NCBI GenBank assembly: GCA_021399435.1
Contig: JAJTUP010000011.1
Location: forward strand, 1,302,001-1,366,000
Length of the DNA stretch: 64,000 nt
DNA from: Diaporthe sp. PMI_573
Taxonomy: Eukaryota; Ascomycota; Sordariomycetes; Diaporthales; Diaporthaceae
Direction: 5' to 3'
Position 1 is the stretch's first letter. Each line of letters opens with the position of its first letter. A program made the position numbers and the translations under genes. A model generated the notes under the pieces. That model was not told where the DNA came from, searched no databases, and saw nothing but the letters and a program-made list of their open reading frames with translations. This document shows positions 23,888 through 35,352 of the stretch, one piece after another.

Positions 23888-24267
23888 GCTCTGATGTTAC
23901 ATTTCACCGAACTGGGCATCTGCGAGTTGAATTTAGACCCGTACTTGAGGAATAAATTATCTTTTATCCAGCTTCACACTTTTGAAAGGTAACTCAGGTA
24001 GGCAGTGAGATTGAAATAAATGGGCAGGTGGCTCTGGCTCGGATATCAACTGAGTAATGAGAAATGGTATCGCCTTCGATTGGTTTGATGCAACGTGGAT
24101 GCAAGCGAGATTTCGGTGTCAAGAGCTTCATTTTCGAACTATCGTTGTACATAAACCAATCTTTCTTATTAAGAGATAGTGAAATATAATACACAAGGGA
24201 GAATAGTATGAATTCAGATTATGTGCTGGGTACTTCAAACCATGTACCAGTATGGCCAACGGTCCAT
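23888..24267. other. Intergenic
   Basis: No feature seen; presumed 3' region of the amidohydrolase gene. Confidence 0.4.
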
Positions 24268-25976
24268 CTAAACAAAGTTTGGACCATAACCAGTGCCCTC
24301 ACCACGGTGTGCGTCTAATTGCGGGACGTATCCATAAGGATATCCAGTCAAAAAGTTACCTTGTCGCGGAGGCAAGGGCAGAACTTTAAGAGCTGCCTGG
24401 ATTCTCTTTGCACTGTCCAGGAACCGATCCTTCACGCCTGCATAACCTTCGATGATTAGACGCCCATCGCGCTTCTTGAACTCGCCGTCCACAAGGACGT
24501 GTTTAATGTCTCCAACACTGGCGTGGAGGATCACTGCTGCTACAGGGTCTGCCCACCCTAGCATAGAGGGTGACTCTCCGTCCCAGACAATAATATCCGC
24601 CCTTGCCCCCGGGGAGATAACTCCAAGGTCTTTCCGACCTAAGGCCAGACCGCCGTTTCGTGTAGCTAGCAGAAATGCCTGGTTGACTGAGAAAGGGTTC
24701 TCTGCGGGGAGTTGCCAGCGGTCGATAGTATTCTGATATACACGATAACGGGTCGACTGAAGCCACAGACGGGCTTGAGTGAGTATATCCGTCGAGAAGG
24801 TAAAGTGGGTATCTACACCGAGTGAAGCTTGATCCATGATTAAGTGGCTTGTCGGGTGGAGATGGCCGTAGTGCATTTCGCTCTCTGGAGTAATGGAGAT
24901 ATGCTTGTTGGTGCTTCTCAATAGTAGAGCGCCTCTTGCGTCCAGGAATGCAGAATGTGATATCACGATTGGTGTACTGGAGTTCAGGACTCCGACGCGG
25001 TGAAGACTCTCAGGAGAGTTCCCCACTATATTCAATGGTTAGCAAGACGGATCAATGGTATGAGAGGTTGGTGACTGATACTCACACATCCAAGGCCCTT
25101 CCACATGGTGAGTTGTCAACAATGATCCATTGCTGGATCTACAAGGATTTTAGTTACTGCGTTCCTCAGCATGTAAGTAATACGTACTTTATCAAATCAA
25201 TCACGGCTAGACTATCAGCTCCAGTAGGGTTGTTGGTAAAATCATCATAAGCTATGGCAAGCTCAGTCAAATTATTCTGGGTAATCGTAGAGGATAGTTC
25301 CTTCCATTGCGCGATTTGTTCCGGAATCCTGAATTGTGCAGAGGAGTTCTGAAAGGCGTATGCGAAGAAGACCCTAGCCCCACTGTCCACTGAAGCATTT
25401 AGACCCGCCGCGGAATGGTCGGGGGTCCATGTATGATGAGCATGGTCGAGTATGGTAGTCACTCCCGAGGACAGTGCTTCATAGATCCCAGTAAGTTGAC
25501 TGATATATAGATCTTCAGGTGTAAACAGTGGTGCGGCTACTGAAGCGCTAAATCGTAAAGCATAATCGGCCAGTGTTGTGTTGGAACCCATCGTTTTGAA
25601 CACAGTTTGCCATCCATGGCGGTCTAGTACATATAAGTCACTTCCTGCGGAGTCTGAAGTGATTCTGGGGATTTCACAGACAGAAAATCGTAAAAGGAGA
25701 AGACTTGTGCTTACGGGTATCAATGAAACCTGGGGTGATGATCTGGTTGGTGCAGTCTATTAATTCTGTACCAGGTGGGATGTCGATTGGCGCAGTATCG
25801 AAGACAGCGGTGATCTGGCCATCTTCGATGAGGAGAGATCCATTACGGATTACCTCCAGCTGCTCGGCGTCCTGGTCGAATGCGATAATGGTGCCGCCAC
25901 TGAGCAATTTAGCACATGAAGCCAAGGATAGGTGAAAGAGGGCGAGCACCGTCGTAGCAAACTTTGACAGACCCAT
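24268..25976 (-). CDS. Secreted amidohydrolase-family metal-dependent hydrolase
   Basis: Four exons on the minus strand: 25976-25715, 25623-25188, 25138-25086 and 25025-24268. Introns are 91, 49 and 60 nt and all keep frame, giving 502 residues. The first intron sits inside the metal-binding motif; splicing creates GFIDTHRHGWQT, the HxH of the amidohydrolase TIM barrel. Further metal/substrate positions are seen in LLTTHHVEGPW and VISHSAF, and LGVDTHFTFSTDILTQARL carries the conserved Asp region. The C-terminal part (GVISPGARADIIVWDG) is the typical composite beta domain. This fits the deaminase/dechlorinase-like branch acting on cyclic amidines or similar ring compounds, but the substrate is unknown. 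A signal peptide (MGLSKFATTVLALFHLSLASC) suggests export, which is uncommon for this superfamily. An ATG ten codons upstream (26006) is an alternative start. Confidence 0.85.
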
Positions 25977-27167
25977 CGCGCAGGTTGTGTTGATGTCAAG
26001 CAACATGCAGGACGCATGATCTTGACAACAGCAACAAATTGATGGGCAGGCTTGCGGTTTAATTCCCGGGCGACCTTTAGTCCACGAACGCAGGGTGGAG
26101 CCTCACCTACTGTGTAAGCAAGCTACCATTCTTACAAATTACAAAGTATAGATGCAGGGAATGACTTCCCTAGGGTCACACTGCAGCTAACCACACGTGC
26201 TATGGACCCCATCCCACCTCTTCCCACACTGGAGGGTTGTACACAGTATACGCACCCGCAAGATATCTCGCAACCGAGCCACAGTCGTCTTCTCATTTCA
26301 AGTATTACTTGGCAATCTTTGACGCTCACCGCTATTCCATTTCAAATCAAAAGATGGATAATAATGTTCCCAGTTCTGGGGCCGGCCATCATTGAAATGC
26401 ATCCATCCCTACCAGTAGACGGACTATTCCACATGCGTGTTTCCGTGGCGTAGTGATGCGGGCAGATGAGTCAGCCCTAGGATTGCAGTGACTACACCTG
26501 TTGTAATCAAAAGTTGCACACAAGGTTACAGCGGAGTCTGTGTTGGTTGGACTTGTGAGCCCTTGTCATGTATCTCGACTAATTCAGGGCTCGATGTTTT
26601 ATTTCATCATTGATCCATCAGTGCTCCAAGCTACACGTGGTCTGTTGGTTTCTCGTGTTGGTTCCGCTTGTGAATTTGCCATCCATCTGAACACTGTTCC
26701 TGACTCTACCGGCCTCTTCAGAGCTTTGTAACCATGTGCGGCTCTTCAAAAGAGAGCCACATTTTGTGGGATCCATTTTGTGGGACCTCTATCGCTCTTG
26801 AATTTGAGCCATACATGGAAGTCGAGCGGTCCTTTGATCAGTCAAGGCCAGGCCTAACACATTATTTCCAGCAATTTGTGTCCGCTGTGACCTGAAGTCT
26901 GTCGTGCACCCTATTGGCATTGGGTTCCGGTTCACACGGGAGCACTTGTGACGGTGTCTGGCAATATACCCACTCTCAAAAAGAAAATGGAATAAGTAAT
27001 GATACCAAGGCTATTCGTACTGATGTCTAGTGCAAATTGGGGGGCTTTCGGGATGTTTGGGACGCTTGCATGGAGCATGGCGTAAGGGATAAAATTCAAC
27101 TTTGCCGTACCAAGACAGTTGAGTCAAAGTACAGCCGACAGGCTGTGTTGCCATAGTTCCAGACTCG
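25977..27167. other. Intergenic
   Basis: No gene. A short direct repeat, ATTTTGTGGGA, occurs twice at about 26760-26785. Confidence 0.4.
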
Positions 27168-27503
27168 TCAGGTGAAATTCACGACAGCTGTCTGCCACAC
27201 GAGGCCGCCGGTTATGGAACTTCCAGCCAGCCAAAACCCATACCTGAACCACCACCAGCAACTAGATGGATTGCTCAGATTGACCATGGCCAACATGGCT
27301 CCTAGAGATCCCAGACTTCCTCCTGCAGCGATAATGATGAATCCGATACCCGACTGTAAAAGATAGCCGTGCGCACAGAGAAGGCCTACTAAGGCGACTA
27401 GGCATGTCCAGAGAAAGGGCTTTGTATAGCCCCGAAAGAACACAGCGGTGCTCTTCAGGTCTGTTTTGGTGTCATCTGCAATGTCCTGGAAAGCGTATAT
27501 CAT
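27168..27503 (-). pseudogene. UbiA-family prenyltransferase, C-terminal fragment
   Basis: About 111 codons from MIYAFQDIADDTKTDLKSTA to a stop at 27168. The Asp-rich DIADDTKTD segment is the second diphosphate/Mg-binding motif of UbiA prenyltransferases. It is followed by two or three membrane helices (CLVALVGLLCAHGYLL, IGFIIIAAGGSLGSLGAML) and NLSNPSSCWWWFRYGFW, an ending seen in fungal meroterpenoid prenyltransferases (recalled). The N-terminal half, with the first Asp-rich motif, was searched for upstream to 27960 and is absent. The fragment cannot be an active enzyme. It may be the relic of a lost meroterpenoid gene or cluster. Confidence 0.72.
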
Positions 27504-27974
27504 CGGAAGGTGGCTGGGGTACCAACCGTTTTATCGCAAATGGACTGATAATTGGCCGGCAGCAGCCGAGAAGACGGGGGCATCTATTTTCCTGCGGCGT
27601 TTCGCGAATCGGGCCAAAACAGATTGATGTTGGGCTGCGAAATTTTTGCATGTTGGTTGGCCGAGGAGGTAAAGTCCGAAACCATTCTTACCAAGATTGG
27701 TCTATTCTACCTCGGGCGAGAGAAGCTGGGTGGCCATGGGCTTGAGTCACAGTCAGTTACATTCAAACCGGTTGCAAAGGGGTAATGATGTGCAGTGTTC
27801 ATAGCATTAGAATATCACCATGGACTGAGAAGATGACCAATTGTTCAACCAAGTAACATGCTTTCGATTTCCGTCATTGAAGATATTCCCGCCCGGAGAC
27901 AATCCGATTGCTTGATTCATTTCCTCCGACATCGATCATTTCACTAGAGCCTACCCAGGCACCCAAGTCTTGAG
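27504..27974. other. Intergenic
   Basis: No trace of the missing UbiA N-terminus or any other gene. Confidence 0.45.
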
Positions 27975-29031
27975 TTAAAGCTGCAAGTCCGTGTTATCAT
28001 TGCTTATCTTCGCCCATAGAAGGGTCTGTGCCCAGAGGTTCGACTGCTTCTGCTTGTCCTGGCTTTCCGGGGAACTCTCGTCCTTATTCAAGAGCGTGTA
28101 GAACCCGCGCTCCCCCACGTATTTCTCGTTCAAGGCCAGCTCGGCAACGTCAGCGCCTGCGGGGGCAGCAGTCCGTAGCGTAGGACCTATGGCCAGCTTG
28201 ATAAGGGGCAGGAAAGGCTTGTAGACGAGCGTCTGCATTATCGACATGCTCTTCGGCGTGTTGCTGCGAAGGGCACGGGAATCGACTAGATTGCCGGGGT
28301 TTATTGCGACGGCGGTGATTTTCTCAAGGTTGGGGTCCTGAAAGAGCGCATGGGGATCATTATGTAGTTCGATTGGCACATCCTTAAAGTTTGTAGGGAC
28401 TTGCCTTTGTGAGGTGCTCATTCAACGCGTACATCCACGTTGTGATGGCAAGCTTGGTTGTGGCGTATCTCTGGTAGCCACGCCCCATCTTGTCGTTGTC
28501 CACGGAAGGCTTCACTAGAAGCTCCATGTCTTTGGGAATCGAGGGAGGATACTTTTCCATTGGAATTTTACCCGGCCAGTGTGAGTCGCTTGAAAGGAGT
28601 ACTACTCGACCGGTGGGCTCAAAGCTGCCCAGAAGGCGGAGGACCAGCGCCGAGTGGGAGATGTGGCCGACCTGGAAAGTCTTGTCATAACCATCCGCAG
28701 TAGGCTCGGGGTCTCCTAAGAGATTCCAGTAGTAGGCCACGCAAACTACTGCTGAAATCCGAGGATATTGACCACTCTGAACGCCAGACACGACAATGTC
28801 GGCAAAGGCATGGGTCGCTGAAAGGCTGGCGAGATCGAGGGCAGCAACGGAAGCCTTTGCTTTAGGGTGGTGGGCGATGACCTCGTGGAGCTTCTTTGTG
28901 TTGGCGTCAGAACCAGAAGCATCTCTCACGGTGAAGATGACCGTGGATTGTGGATAGTGGCGGAGGATGTAGTCCGCAGCCGGAACGCCCAGAGAGCTGT
29001 TGGCCCCAGTGATAATGAGCAGTCCAGCCAT
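27975..29031 (-). CDS. Short-chain dehydrogenase/reductase
   Basis: Two exons, 29031-28405 and 28337-27975, giving 329 residues. The 67-nt intron uses a GC donor (AAG followed by GCAAGT) and an ordinary CTTTCAG acceptor; joining gives HLTKDPNLEKITAVAINPG. The nucleotide-binding motif TGANSSLG occupies residues 8-15. The catalytic serine lies in VVLLSSDSHW and the Tyr-Lys pair in YQRYATTK. The post-catalytic AINPGNLVDSRA is the usual SDR PG element. Overall it resembles the retinol-dehydrogenase/WWOX-like group, an NAD(P)-dependent oxidoreductase with unknown substrate. ATG 29031 is used because the longer frame begins only with TTG. It lies 0.5 kb from the UbiA fragment, so a former shared pathway is possible but unproven. 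Confidence 0.82.
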
Positions 29032-30539
29032 TTCAGAGGCCAAATTCCTGCTCGTAGTGTATATGGGAGTTCTAAAATCTCAAGATGACCTTGCAAATGG
29101 GGAGTTAGAACTTGATAAAGGTATTGCAAGCTGTTATATGTGACGTTCGCGAGTCTAGGGGTGTGGAGCAGCTCGAGACCAAGTTCAATGGTTTGCCAAT
29201 TTTCTTGCTAGTCGAGAGTTGTTCTGCTCAATTATCCAGTCACATTTGACAAAGGAACCATGAACTAGGCAGAAAACTTTTATTACGGGGGCCAGGCAAG
29301 AACTCATTCTCAGTGAGTTCATGAGACGGGCGGAGACATTAGCCGATGTCACCAACACTAACGCTCGACAGGGAATGGACGCCCAGTTCGTTGGTAAATG
29401 AGTTCAGTGATTTATCCAGTCGCGTGCAGTTGAGGGGTAACACTGCAGGCAGTTCAACATGCCCAATACAGACGGTGTGACCGCGCACCTGTTGGTCACA
29501 CGGAGACCGTGGGGGCCAAAGCTGATGTGTACTTTACTGCGTCTTTTTGGTATCACAAAGCAGAACCAGACTGCACAAGAGGCTCTGAAATTAACAGCCT
29601 GCCAACCTGCATATTCTCAGGTGCGGGCAAGGCTTGGCATTTCTTAGGACTACCAGTCAACATGGTAGCATCTCTCGCTTGTCATCAGATATCTCAGCCC
29701 GGGATCTTTTAAGGGTTCATTGAAGCAGCTAGGGAGGCCGGTTGGTGAATATCGGTCCACCGGTGACAATTCCTGTCTTTCAGCCTGGTAACACTACTGA
29801 GTTCACCCTCGAACCATTGTAGTTGAGAAGCTCAGGATCCCTTGATGATTCTTGAGGAATGACCAGAGACCGGACCTGCAATTCAGCCGCCATGTATCCT
29901 GAAGTCAATGGCGTGCAAAGGCTTGGCGTTGATCCAATTCAGTCTTATGCGCTAGGTTTCCACATCGTCAGCACAGCAACCCGCTGTGCATAAAGAATGT
30001 TAGCTCCCTACATATGTAGTTCAAGCTGTCTATTGTGACACTGTCTCTGGTCTTCATATTGGAAGGATGGCTAGCCGTGCACCTTGTCATTTCAAATCTT
30101 TGAGGAAGATACTTTGAAAGCCGCATTGTGAGCTATCTTCACCTTATCGCCCCTGGACAAAATAATGAAATTCAAGTTCGACATATTCTAAGCATGAAAA
30201 GCCCTGCTTATAGAATTGTTAAGTCGCTGATAACTGATGCTAACTGTTTTTTCCGATCCCTAGCAACACAGAATTCGTGCGGCTTGCGTACCATGTGATT
30301 GAGGCTCAAAATTCAGCCGACAAATGAGTCCTAAGGCTAACCGAGCTCATGGAGGTCGTACGTCCTTGAGGATGTTCAAGTCGATTCGGTTATTTAACTT
30401 TTGCTTGCTTGACCTGGACGATTGTCGAAATGAGTCTGATTGTAACATGGGACTGTCTACCGATCTGTTATAGTCCCATGAGGATATGGAACCGCACTAT
30501 AACGAACTCTAGAATCATTACTGGCGTCTCATACTCCTT
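29032..30539. other. Intergenic
   Basis: 1.5 kb with no coding signal on either strand. Confidence 0.45.
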
Positions 30540-32677
30540 TCAGACCAGCTCAAGATTCGTCCACTTCCAAGGAAGGCTATTGTAACTCTCACAGAGCATC
30601 ACAGGCTCACCATCCATCATCCCAGGAATAAAGCTGGGCCCCACCACGATGAACGAGCCTCGTCGGTTTGGGCGCAGAATCATTGGCATGGGACAACGAT
30701 GTAGAAATGCCACAACGTCCTGATCCTGGATGCCTTCTGGCGCTAGGCCACCGTATATTTGGCCTGTTCCCCATGGAGTTTGATCTCTAAAGTCGAAGAC
30801 GACCATTTCACCCTCGGATAAGAATTTCACAAGTCTAACATGATGCTTCCACGCTACCGTGGCATCCACCTTGCCGTAGCTAGTGCTCCACCATCTTGGT
30901 GTCTGCCCGAGAAGCCGTCGGAGAGTGTTCTCGCTCAAATCCTCAGAACTACGTTCAGATATGTCCTTGAAACTCTGACGGAACAGTGCAGCCCACTGCC
31001 TGCCAGGTCTCATATCTGTAGAACAGGCTCGGCCTGACACCAACAATGCCCCCAGGCGTTGGAAAAACTTTTGACGAAGCTCTGCGGACATCCGTTGTGC
31101 GACTTTTTGGAATGAAGACACGCTTTGAAGCAGGACTGTGTCCTCCGAGTCGGCTCCAATAGGTTCGAAAGGAATCGGCTTTTGTGAGCCAGCGAGCTTG
31201 CTGACGATGACGCTGTTGACTGATAGAGCATGGCCCAGGGGAACGCAGAATTGCAGGATGAATGATATGAGCCTCCCGCATGGCCCAGGATATTGCTCTA
31301 GCATATCTAGAGGCGTGTATGTTTCTCCAAGAATACTGTAAAGGAGCGATTTGAATCTTCCCCTTTCAACACTTGTTAGCCGCCAGCGACACACGTCCCA
31401 TACGTTGGAGCAATCCCGCCAGTCAACGATCCAAGAGTTTGCAAAGCGGCTGTTGGACATTCCTGGAGCATATAGCAGCATATCCAATGAGGCGATGTGC
31501 CGTAAAATATCCAACGATAACTGCCTGTAAATATCGTCGATGCCGGACTGCTGCGTTAGGACAGTGGTATTGGGGTCTCCAATAATGCCCAATAGAGCGA
31601 AGTACTTGTCCTTTTCGGAACCGGACTGTCGTCTCAGAAGCTCTTCTAGCAAGGATTTTGCTGATGGCAATTGAGTATCAATAATTGCAAGTTTGCAGTG
31701 TTTCGATTTGCCATAAAATGCCCACATCAAAACGGCTGCCAACAAGGAAACAGATAAGAGGATGACTTCAGAGAAAGTCCGGTACTCGTAGTTCGAGATC
31801 CCGATTGTGGAGGCACATATAATAACGTCAGCGCACAAGACCACCAAAACTTGTGTAACAGCTCCTGTGAGAAATATTTGCCATATTAGAGCCACTGTTT
31901 GGATTGACAAAGCTTCGCTTGGTTGTAAGTTCGTTCCAGGATAGCTTCTTTAGCTGGTCCGAGGACCTAGGCCAATTAGGATGAATTTCCTTTTGTCGCG
32001 CCAAGAGAGAGAGAGTCTGTGCCAATCTCCGAATGAGCCTGGAAAAATAAGACCCAACGGATGTCGAGCGTGCGTATTCAGGAACTCCAGGGCAAAGACC
32101 ATCGTGGGCCACGGAATAATTTTGTCTCCGCAATATATCTCAGCGTGGCTCGACAGCATGGCCTCTTGGAAAGTCAAAAGACGTTGAATCATGGCAGTTG
32201 GAAGATCTCATCAAGCTCTTTGAAATAAGGTTGCCCAAGGAAAGGTAAAATGCTTGAGCCCCACAGACGTAAAAGAAGTCCAAGGTCCAGGTCGAACAGA
32301 ATTGTCGACGGAAAGTCGCGAGGGGGCTTGTACTCTAGGCCGCCAACCTTTAGTAAGTAATTTATCGCTGAATCGGTGGCCTTTGATCCCGAGCCCAGCC
32401 AGAAGTATGTCACTTCGGCCGATGCATATATCTTTGCCATGAAGTTTATTTGATGGTCCTTCTCCTCGTCATCGTTCTGATCGATACAAATAGAGTCAAC
32501 CCAGATGGTGAGGTAGTTCTTCAGCGTTGGTCTATGCGCTTTGCGAAGATGCCAAAGTGCATCGACGCAGTTCCATGGGACCTCAATCTGGTGTCTGGAA
32601 TTGCAAGTAACGATGCCCTTGGATGTCGACGTGGGGTCTGTGGCTTCTCCAGGCAGGTGTGTGTAAAGTCTGTTCAC
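30540..32677 (-). pseudogene. HET-domain (heterokaryon incompatibility) protein, disrupted
   Basis: HET-domain proteins trigger incompatibility cell death after non-self recognition. The 5' segment (32677-32189) reads as the HET domain: YLTIWVDSICIDQNDDEEK, IYASAEVTYFWLG. It breaks near 32190 and continues in another frame as TFQEAMLSSHAEIYCGDK, the next conserved HET block. That frame meets a TAA at 31950-31952 and then carries on, in the same frame, to 30540. The last part has two membrane helices (LIWQIFLTGAVTQVLVVL, VILLSVSLLAAVLMWAFYG), SGIDDIYRQLSLDILRH and a Trp-rich SWIVDWRD segment, as in membrane-type HET proteins (recalled). No GT-AG intron removes either break. The start is also missing (only GTG, and the ALSYxWG motif is not seen). 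Called a pseudogene; sequencing error is a weaker alternative. Confidence 0.72.
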
Positions 32678-33834
32678 TAAATTGCATACAATGCCCTTGT
32701 GTTATTGGCGACATTTAGATCCCATAAGATGAGATAGGCAATTCTATAGTACTTGTGTTGCATGTTCCAAATTCCCAATAAATGATACTGGGCTACGACC
32801 CTTTACCGTAAAGTCAAGGCTTCTCGTGACATAAAGTCATTGGAACGATGAAACAACCACTGCATACAACCTAGGCTCCAGTGTGTTGAATCCCAGGGTG
32901 CGACTCGGTGGTTCATACTCAGAATGAATCGCGATATTAGCATCGACTTCACTGTGCCATGAGAATAATATGAACTAACTAATATGTGTCCCTGGTCCAA
33001 GTCAACGTCTTTGGTGGACGTTAGTACTAGAGAATGGCGGCGCAGCTTCATAGTTGGTTTACGGGTAGCCTTGAACATAGTTCCAGAACTCGTGGAATAT
33101 CCTGAATACACAAGTAAGCATGCTCTGGCACTTATGTGTCTTGAGGGGCAACGATTACAGGCCAGTCCCGCCTTGCTGCGGTGAGCGACGGCTGTAGTGT
33201 GAATGGATTCGATGAGCTGTGGGGCCGGCAGGAAGAGAGGGATCTAAGTAAATTGGTAGAAACCAAGACATCAAGGCTACAAAAAGAAATACATTATAAC
33301 ATTTTTGGGCTTGCTCCTAGGACATTCACTGCATGCGTTGAGCCCGCTTTGGCTTGTCACTGGCGCGACCACAGGCACGCGGCATCACCACCTCAACTGA
33401 CGCCCTAGCAACGGTGACTGGAATTCACTCACCTGGATTAACCCACAACCGCGTGACAACTCGAATTGGATATCTCAATGTGAGTCACCGACTCCAAGCC
33501 TCCTTCACTCTTTTTCACATCGAAGCAGCTGTCCTTTGAGAATTACCCCACCTCCTGTGAAGCTCGCGAGAAGTTAATGCTCGCCCGCTTCACCCAGCCA
33601 CTGCTGCAAGTAAACATTGAACAAAACCCCTGCAGCACGGTGTCGCCTGCACCTTGATCTAGCCAAACTTTTGTCGAAGGACAAACAACCAACTCTTTCC
33701 CATACATTCGTCAATCGTACAAGAGCCACTCAGACCTTTGACATCAAAGCATCAATCTCGAGCCTCGACTGTCTCACCAACGCACGCTTCGAACCCAACG
33801 TGCAGTTGCAGTGGCAACAAACAATCATACCATC
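32678..33834. other. Intergenic
   Basis: No supported gene. Includes the promoter and leader of the orphan gene at 33835; 33500-33834 is pyrimidine-rich, as in fungal leaders. Confidence 0.4.
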
Positions 33835-35352
33835 ATGAAGAGACCTGCTGGTTTTCCAGCGATTGGCCGTGCGACCATGCTGGGCCTCAACATTGCAAAG
33901 GCTTTCGACATCACGTCATGGTTTCGCATCAAGCCAAACATCACGGCAGATGCATCTACGAAGCAACCTTCTGTCGTTATCACGACATCCCCTTCTACCA
34001 CGGCTTCCCATTCTACCACAGCTCTTGACCTGACCGAGCTCATTTCATTGGAGCCTCTCGACACATGCATCCAGAAGAATGGCGCAATGGATCCCTTCCA
34101 CGCAATGTTCGACCAGAGCCTTTTCGATGTTGGTTCGACCAACCCCAAGAACGAGGACATTACGAGTCCAACTGGGCCTCTCCAAAACCCTTCCATATCA
34201 AACTGCGTCGCATGCTGTTCCGACACTTTCGGAGTTGAGACAGCAGTTCAGACTTCCGTTTCCGCAGACTATGTGCTCGGAGACGCCCGCGAGAGCGATG
34301 ACCGTCTCACTGATCCGGCAAACAAGGAGGCGTCCTCATTCACAATTCCCCCTTCGTATCTCTACAATAAGGGTGAATTGGTTCCATTCAGCGCTCTGTT
34401 CCCAGATCACTTGCTCTCAGACTCGGCGGAGGACATCCCACAAACAAGTATCGACCACGTTCCTGTCTTGGAAACGCGTTTCCCCTTCCATCTGACTGTC
34501 TCCCGCGGCCAGATGCCATTCGTCCCAATTTTGGGCAACAACTATACCAGCATCGAAGCCCATGATCTCGGCCCTCTGGATGCAGGCACTTCTACTCAAC
34601 AAGATTGCGGACAGACCTCTCCTCAATTGTCGGCAATCAGCAGCGAACACTCAGATGGCCCGTCTGATAGTCAGCATTCTAGTCGACGGTCCTCGTGGGC
34701 TACCAGCATCAGCGCACAACACGAAGATGGCGATCATGATCAGTCCAACCTTGGTTGTGTGAACGTCACACCGAAGCCAAGCCAATACATGGACAGAACG
34801 GAGCTCATACATGGATATGAGCATTACTGCGACCTCATCGACGTGGGGCATCCAGAGAACAGCCGCGACAGGGACTTCGTTGCCCCGCTACCTGATCGAG
34901 AGGGAAGCAATGGAGCGGCCACAGCAGATACTGACCCTCAAGCAGCTGGTCTTCCTACACTGGAGGCGGGTGGAGATGAAGCTTCTGATCTCCAGGGACC
35001 ATGTGCAATGCATGTTGAACCGGATCGATCGGAAGAGCTCCCGCAGCAACAGGCGTCGACAAACTCCGAGAAGGCTGTCCCATCAACGCCAGCCGAGGCC
35101 GCGGCGTGGGCACATTCATACTGCGAAGCAGACCCCGAGTCTGCAAAGCTCAAGATCCTCAAGGACGAGCGGGGCAGGGAGTACGTCCTGTACCACGACT
35201 GCTTCCACTGCGTGCCGATCGAGCTGGCCCCCGAGTTCATGCACGTGGCCCAGGAGGAAGACGACGGCTACGGAAGCGCGACAGAGGCATCTGAGTCTGC
35301 GAGGGACGGGACCAAGCTCGGCACGATCCCGGAGGAAGAGAACGAGGGCTAG
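33835..35352 (+). CDS. Orphan acidic, Ser/Thr-rich protein, function unknown
   Basis: Single-exon frame of 505 residues from ATG 33835; upstream only GTG is available. It has no signal peptide. The protein is mostly polar and probably disordered (Ser, Thr, Asp, Gln). Repeated short themes occur: GAMDPFHAMFDQSLFD near residue 80 and GELVPFSALFPDHLLSD near residue 180 look like two copies of one motif, with a third in GQMPFVPILG. Near the end is a more folded-looking stretch, LKILKDERGREYVLYHDCFH then CVPIELAPEFMHVAQ. I do not recognise the family. GC is higher towards the 3' end. The frame stops at TAG 35350-35352, but an in-frame coding-like extension follows directly (separate entry), so the true product may be about 620 residues. 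Confidence 0.7.
   Translation: MKRPAGFPAIGRATMLGLNIAKAFDITSWFRIKPNITADASTKQPSVVITTSPSTTASHSTTALDLTELISLEPLDTCIQKNGAMDPFHAMFDQSLFDVGSTNPKNEDITSPTGPLQNPSISNCVACCSDTFGVETAVQTSVSADYVLGDARESDDRLTDPANKEASSFTIPPSYLYNKGELVPFSALFPDHLLSDSAEDIPQTSIDHVPVLETRFPFHLTVSRGQMPFVPILGNNYTSIEAHDLGPLDAGTSTQQDCGQTSPQLSAISSEHSDGPSDSQHSSRRSSWATSISAQHEDGDHDQSNLGCVNVTPKPSQYMDRTELIHGYEHYCDLIDVGHPENSRDRDFVAPLPDREGSNGAATADTDPQAAGLPTLEAGGDEASDLQGPCAMHVEPDRSEELPQQQASTNSEKAVPSTPAEAAAWAHSYCEADPESAKLKILKDERGREYVLYHDCFHCVPIELAPEFMHVAQEEDDGYGSATEASESARDGTKLGTIPEEENEG

Noticed and set aside
15654..29031. Possible biosynthetic cluster of hydrolases, SDR and UbiA
   Set aside because: No backbone enzyme, P450, FMO or pathway regulator lies among them, and gaps of 1-2 kb separate the genes; only the UbiA relic hints at a former cluster.
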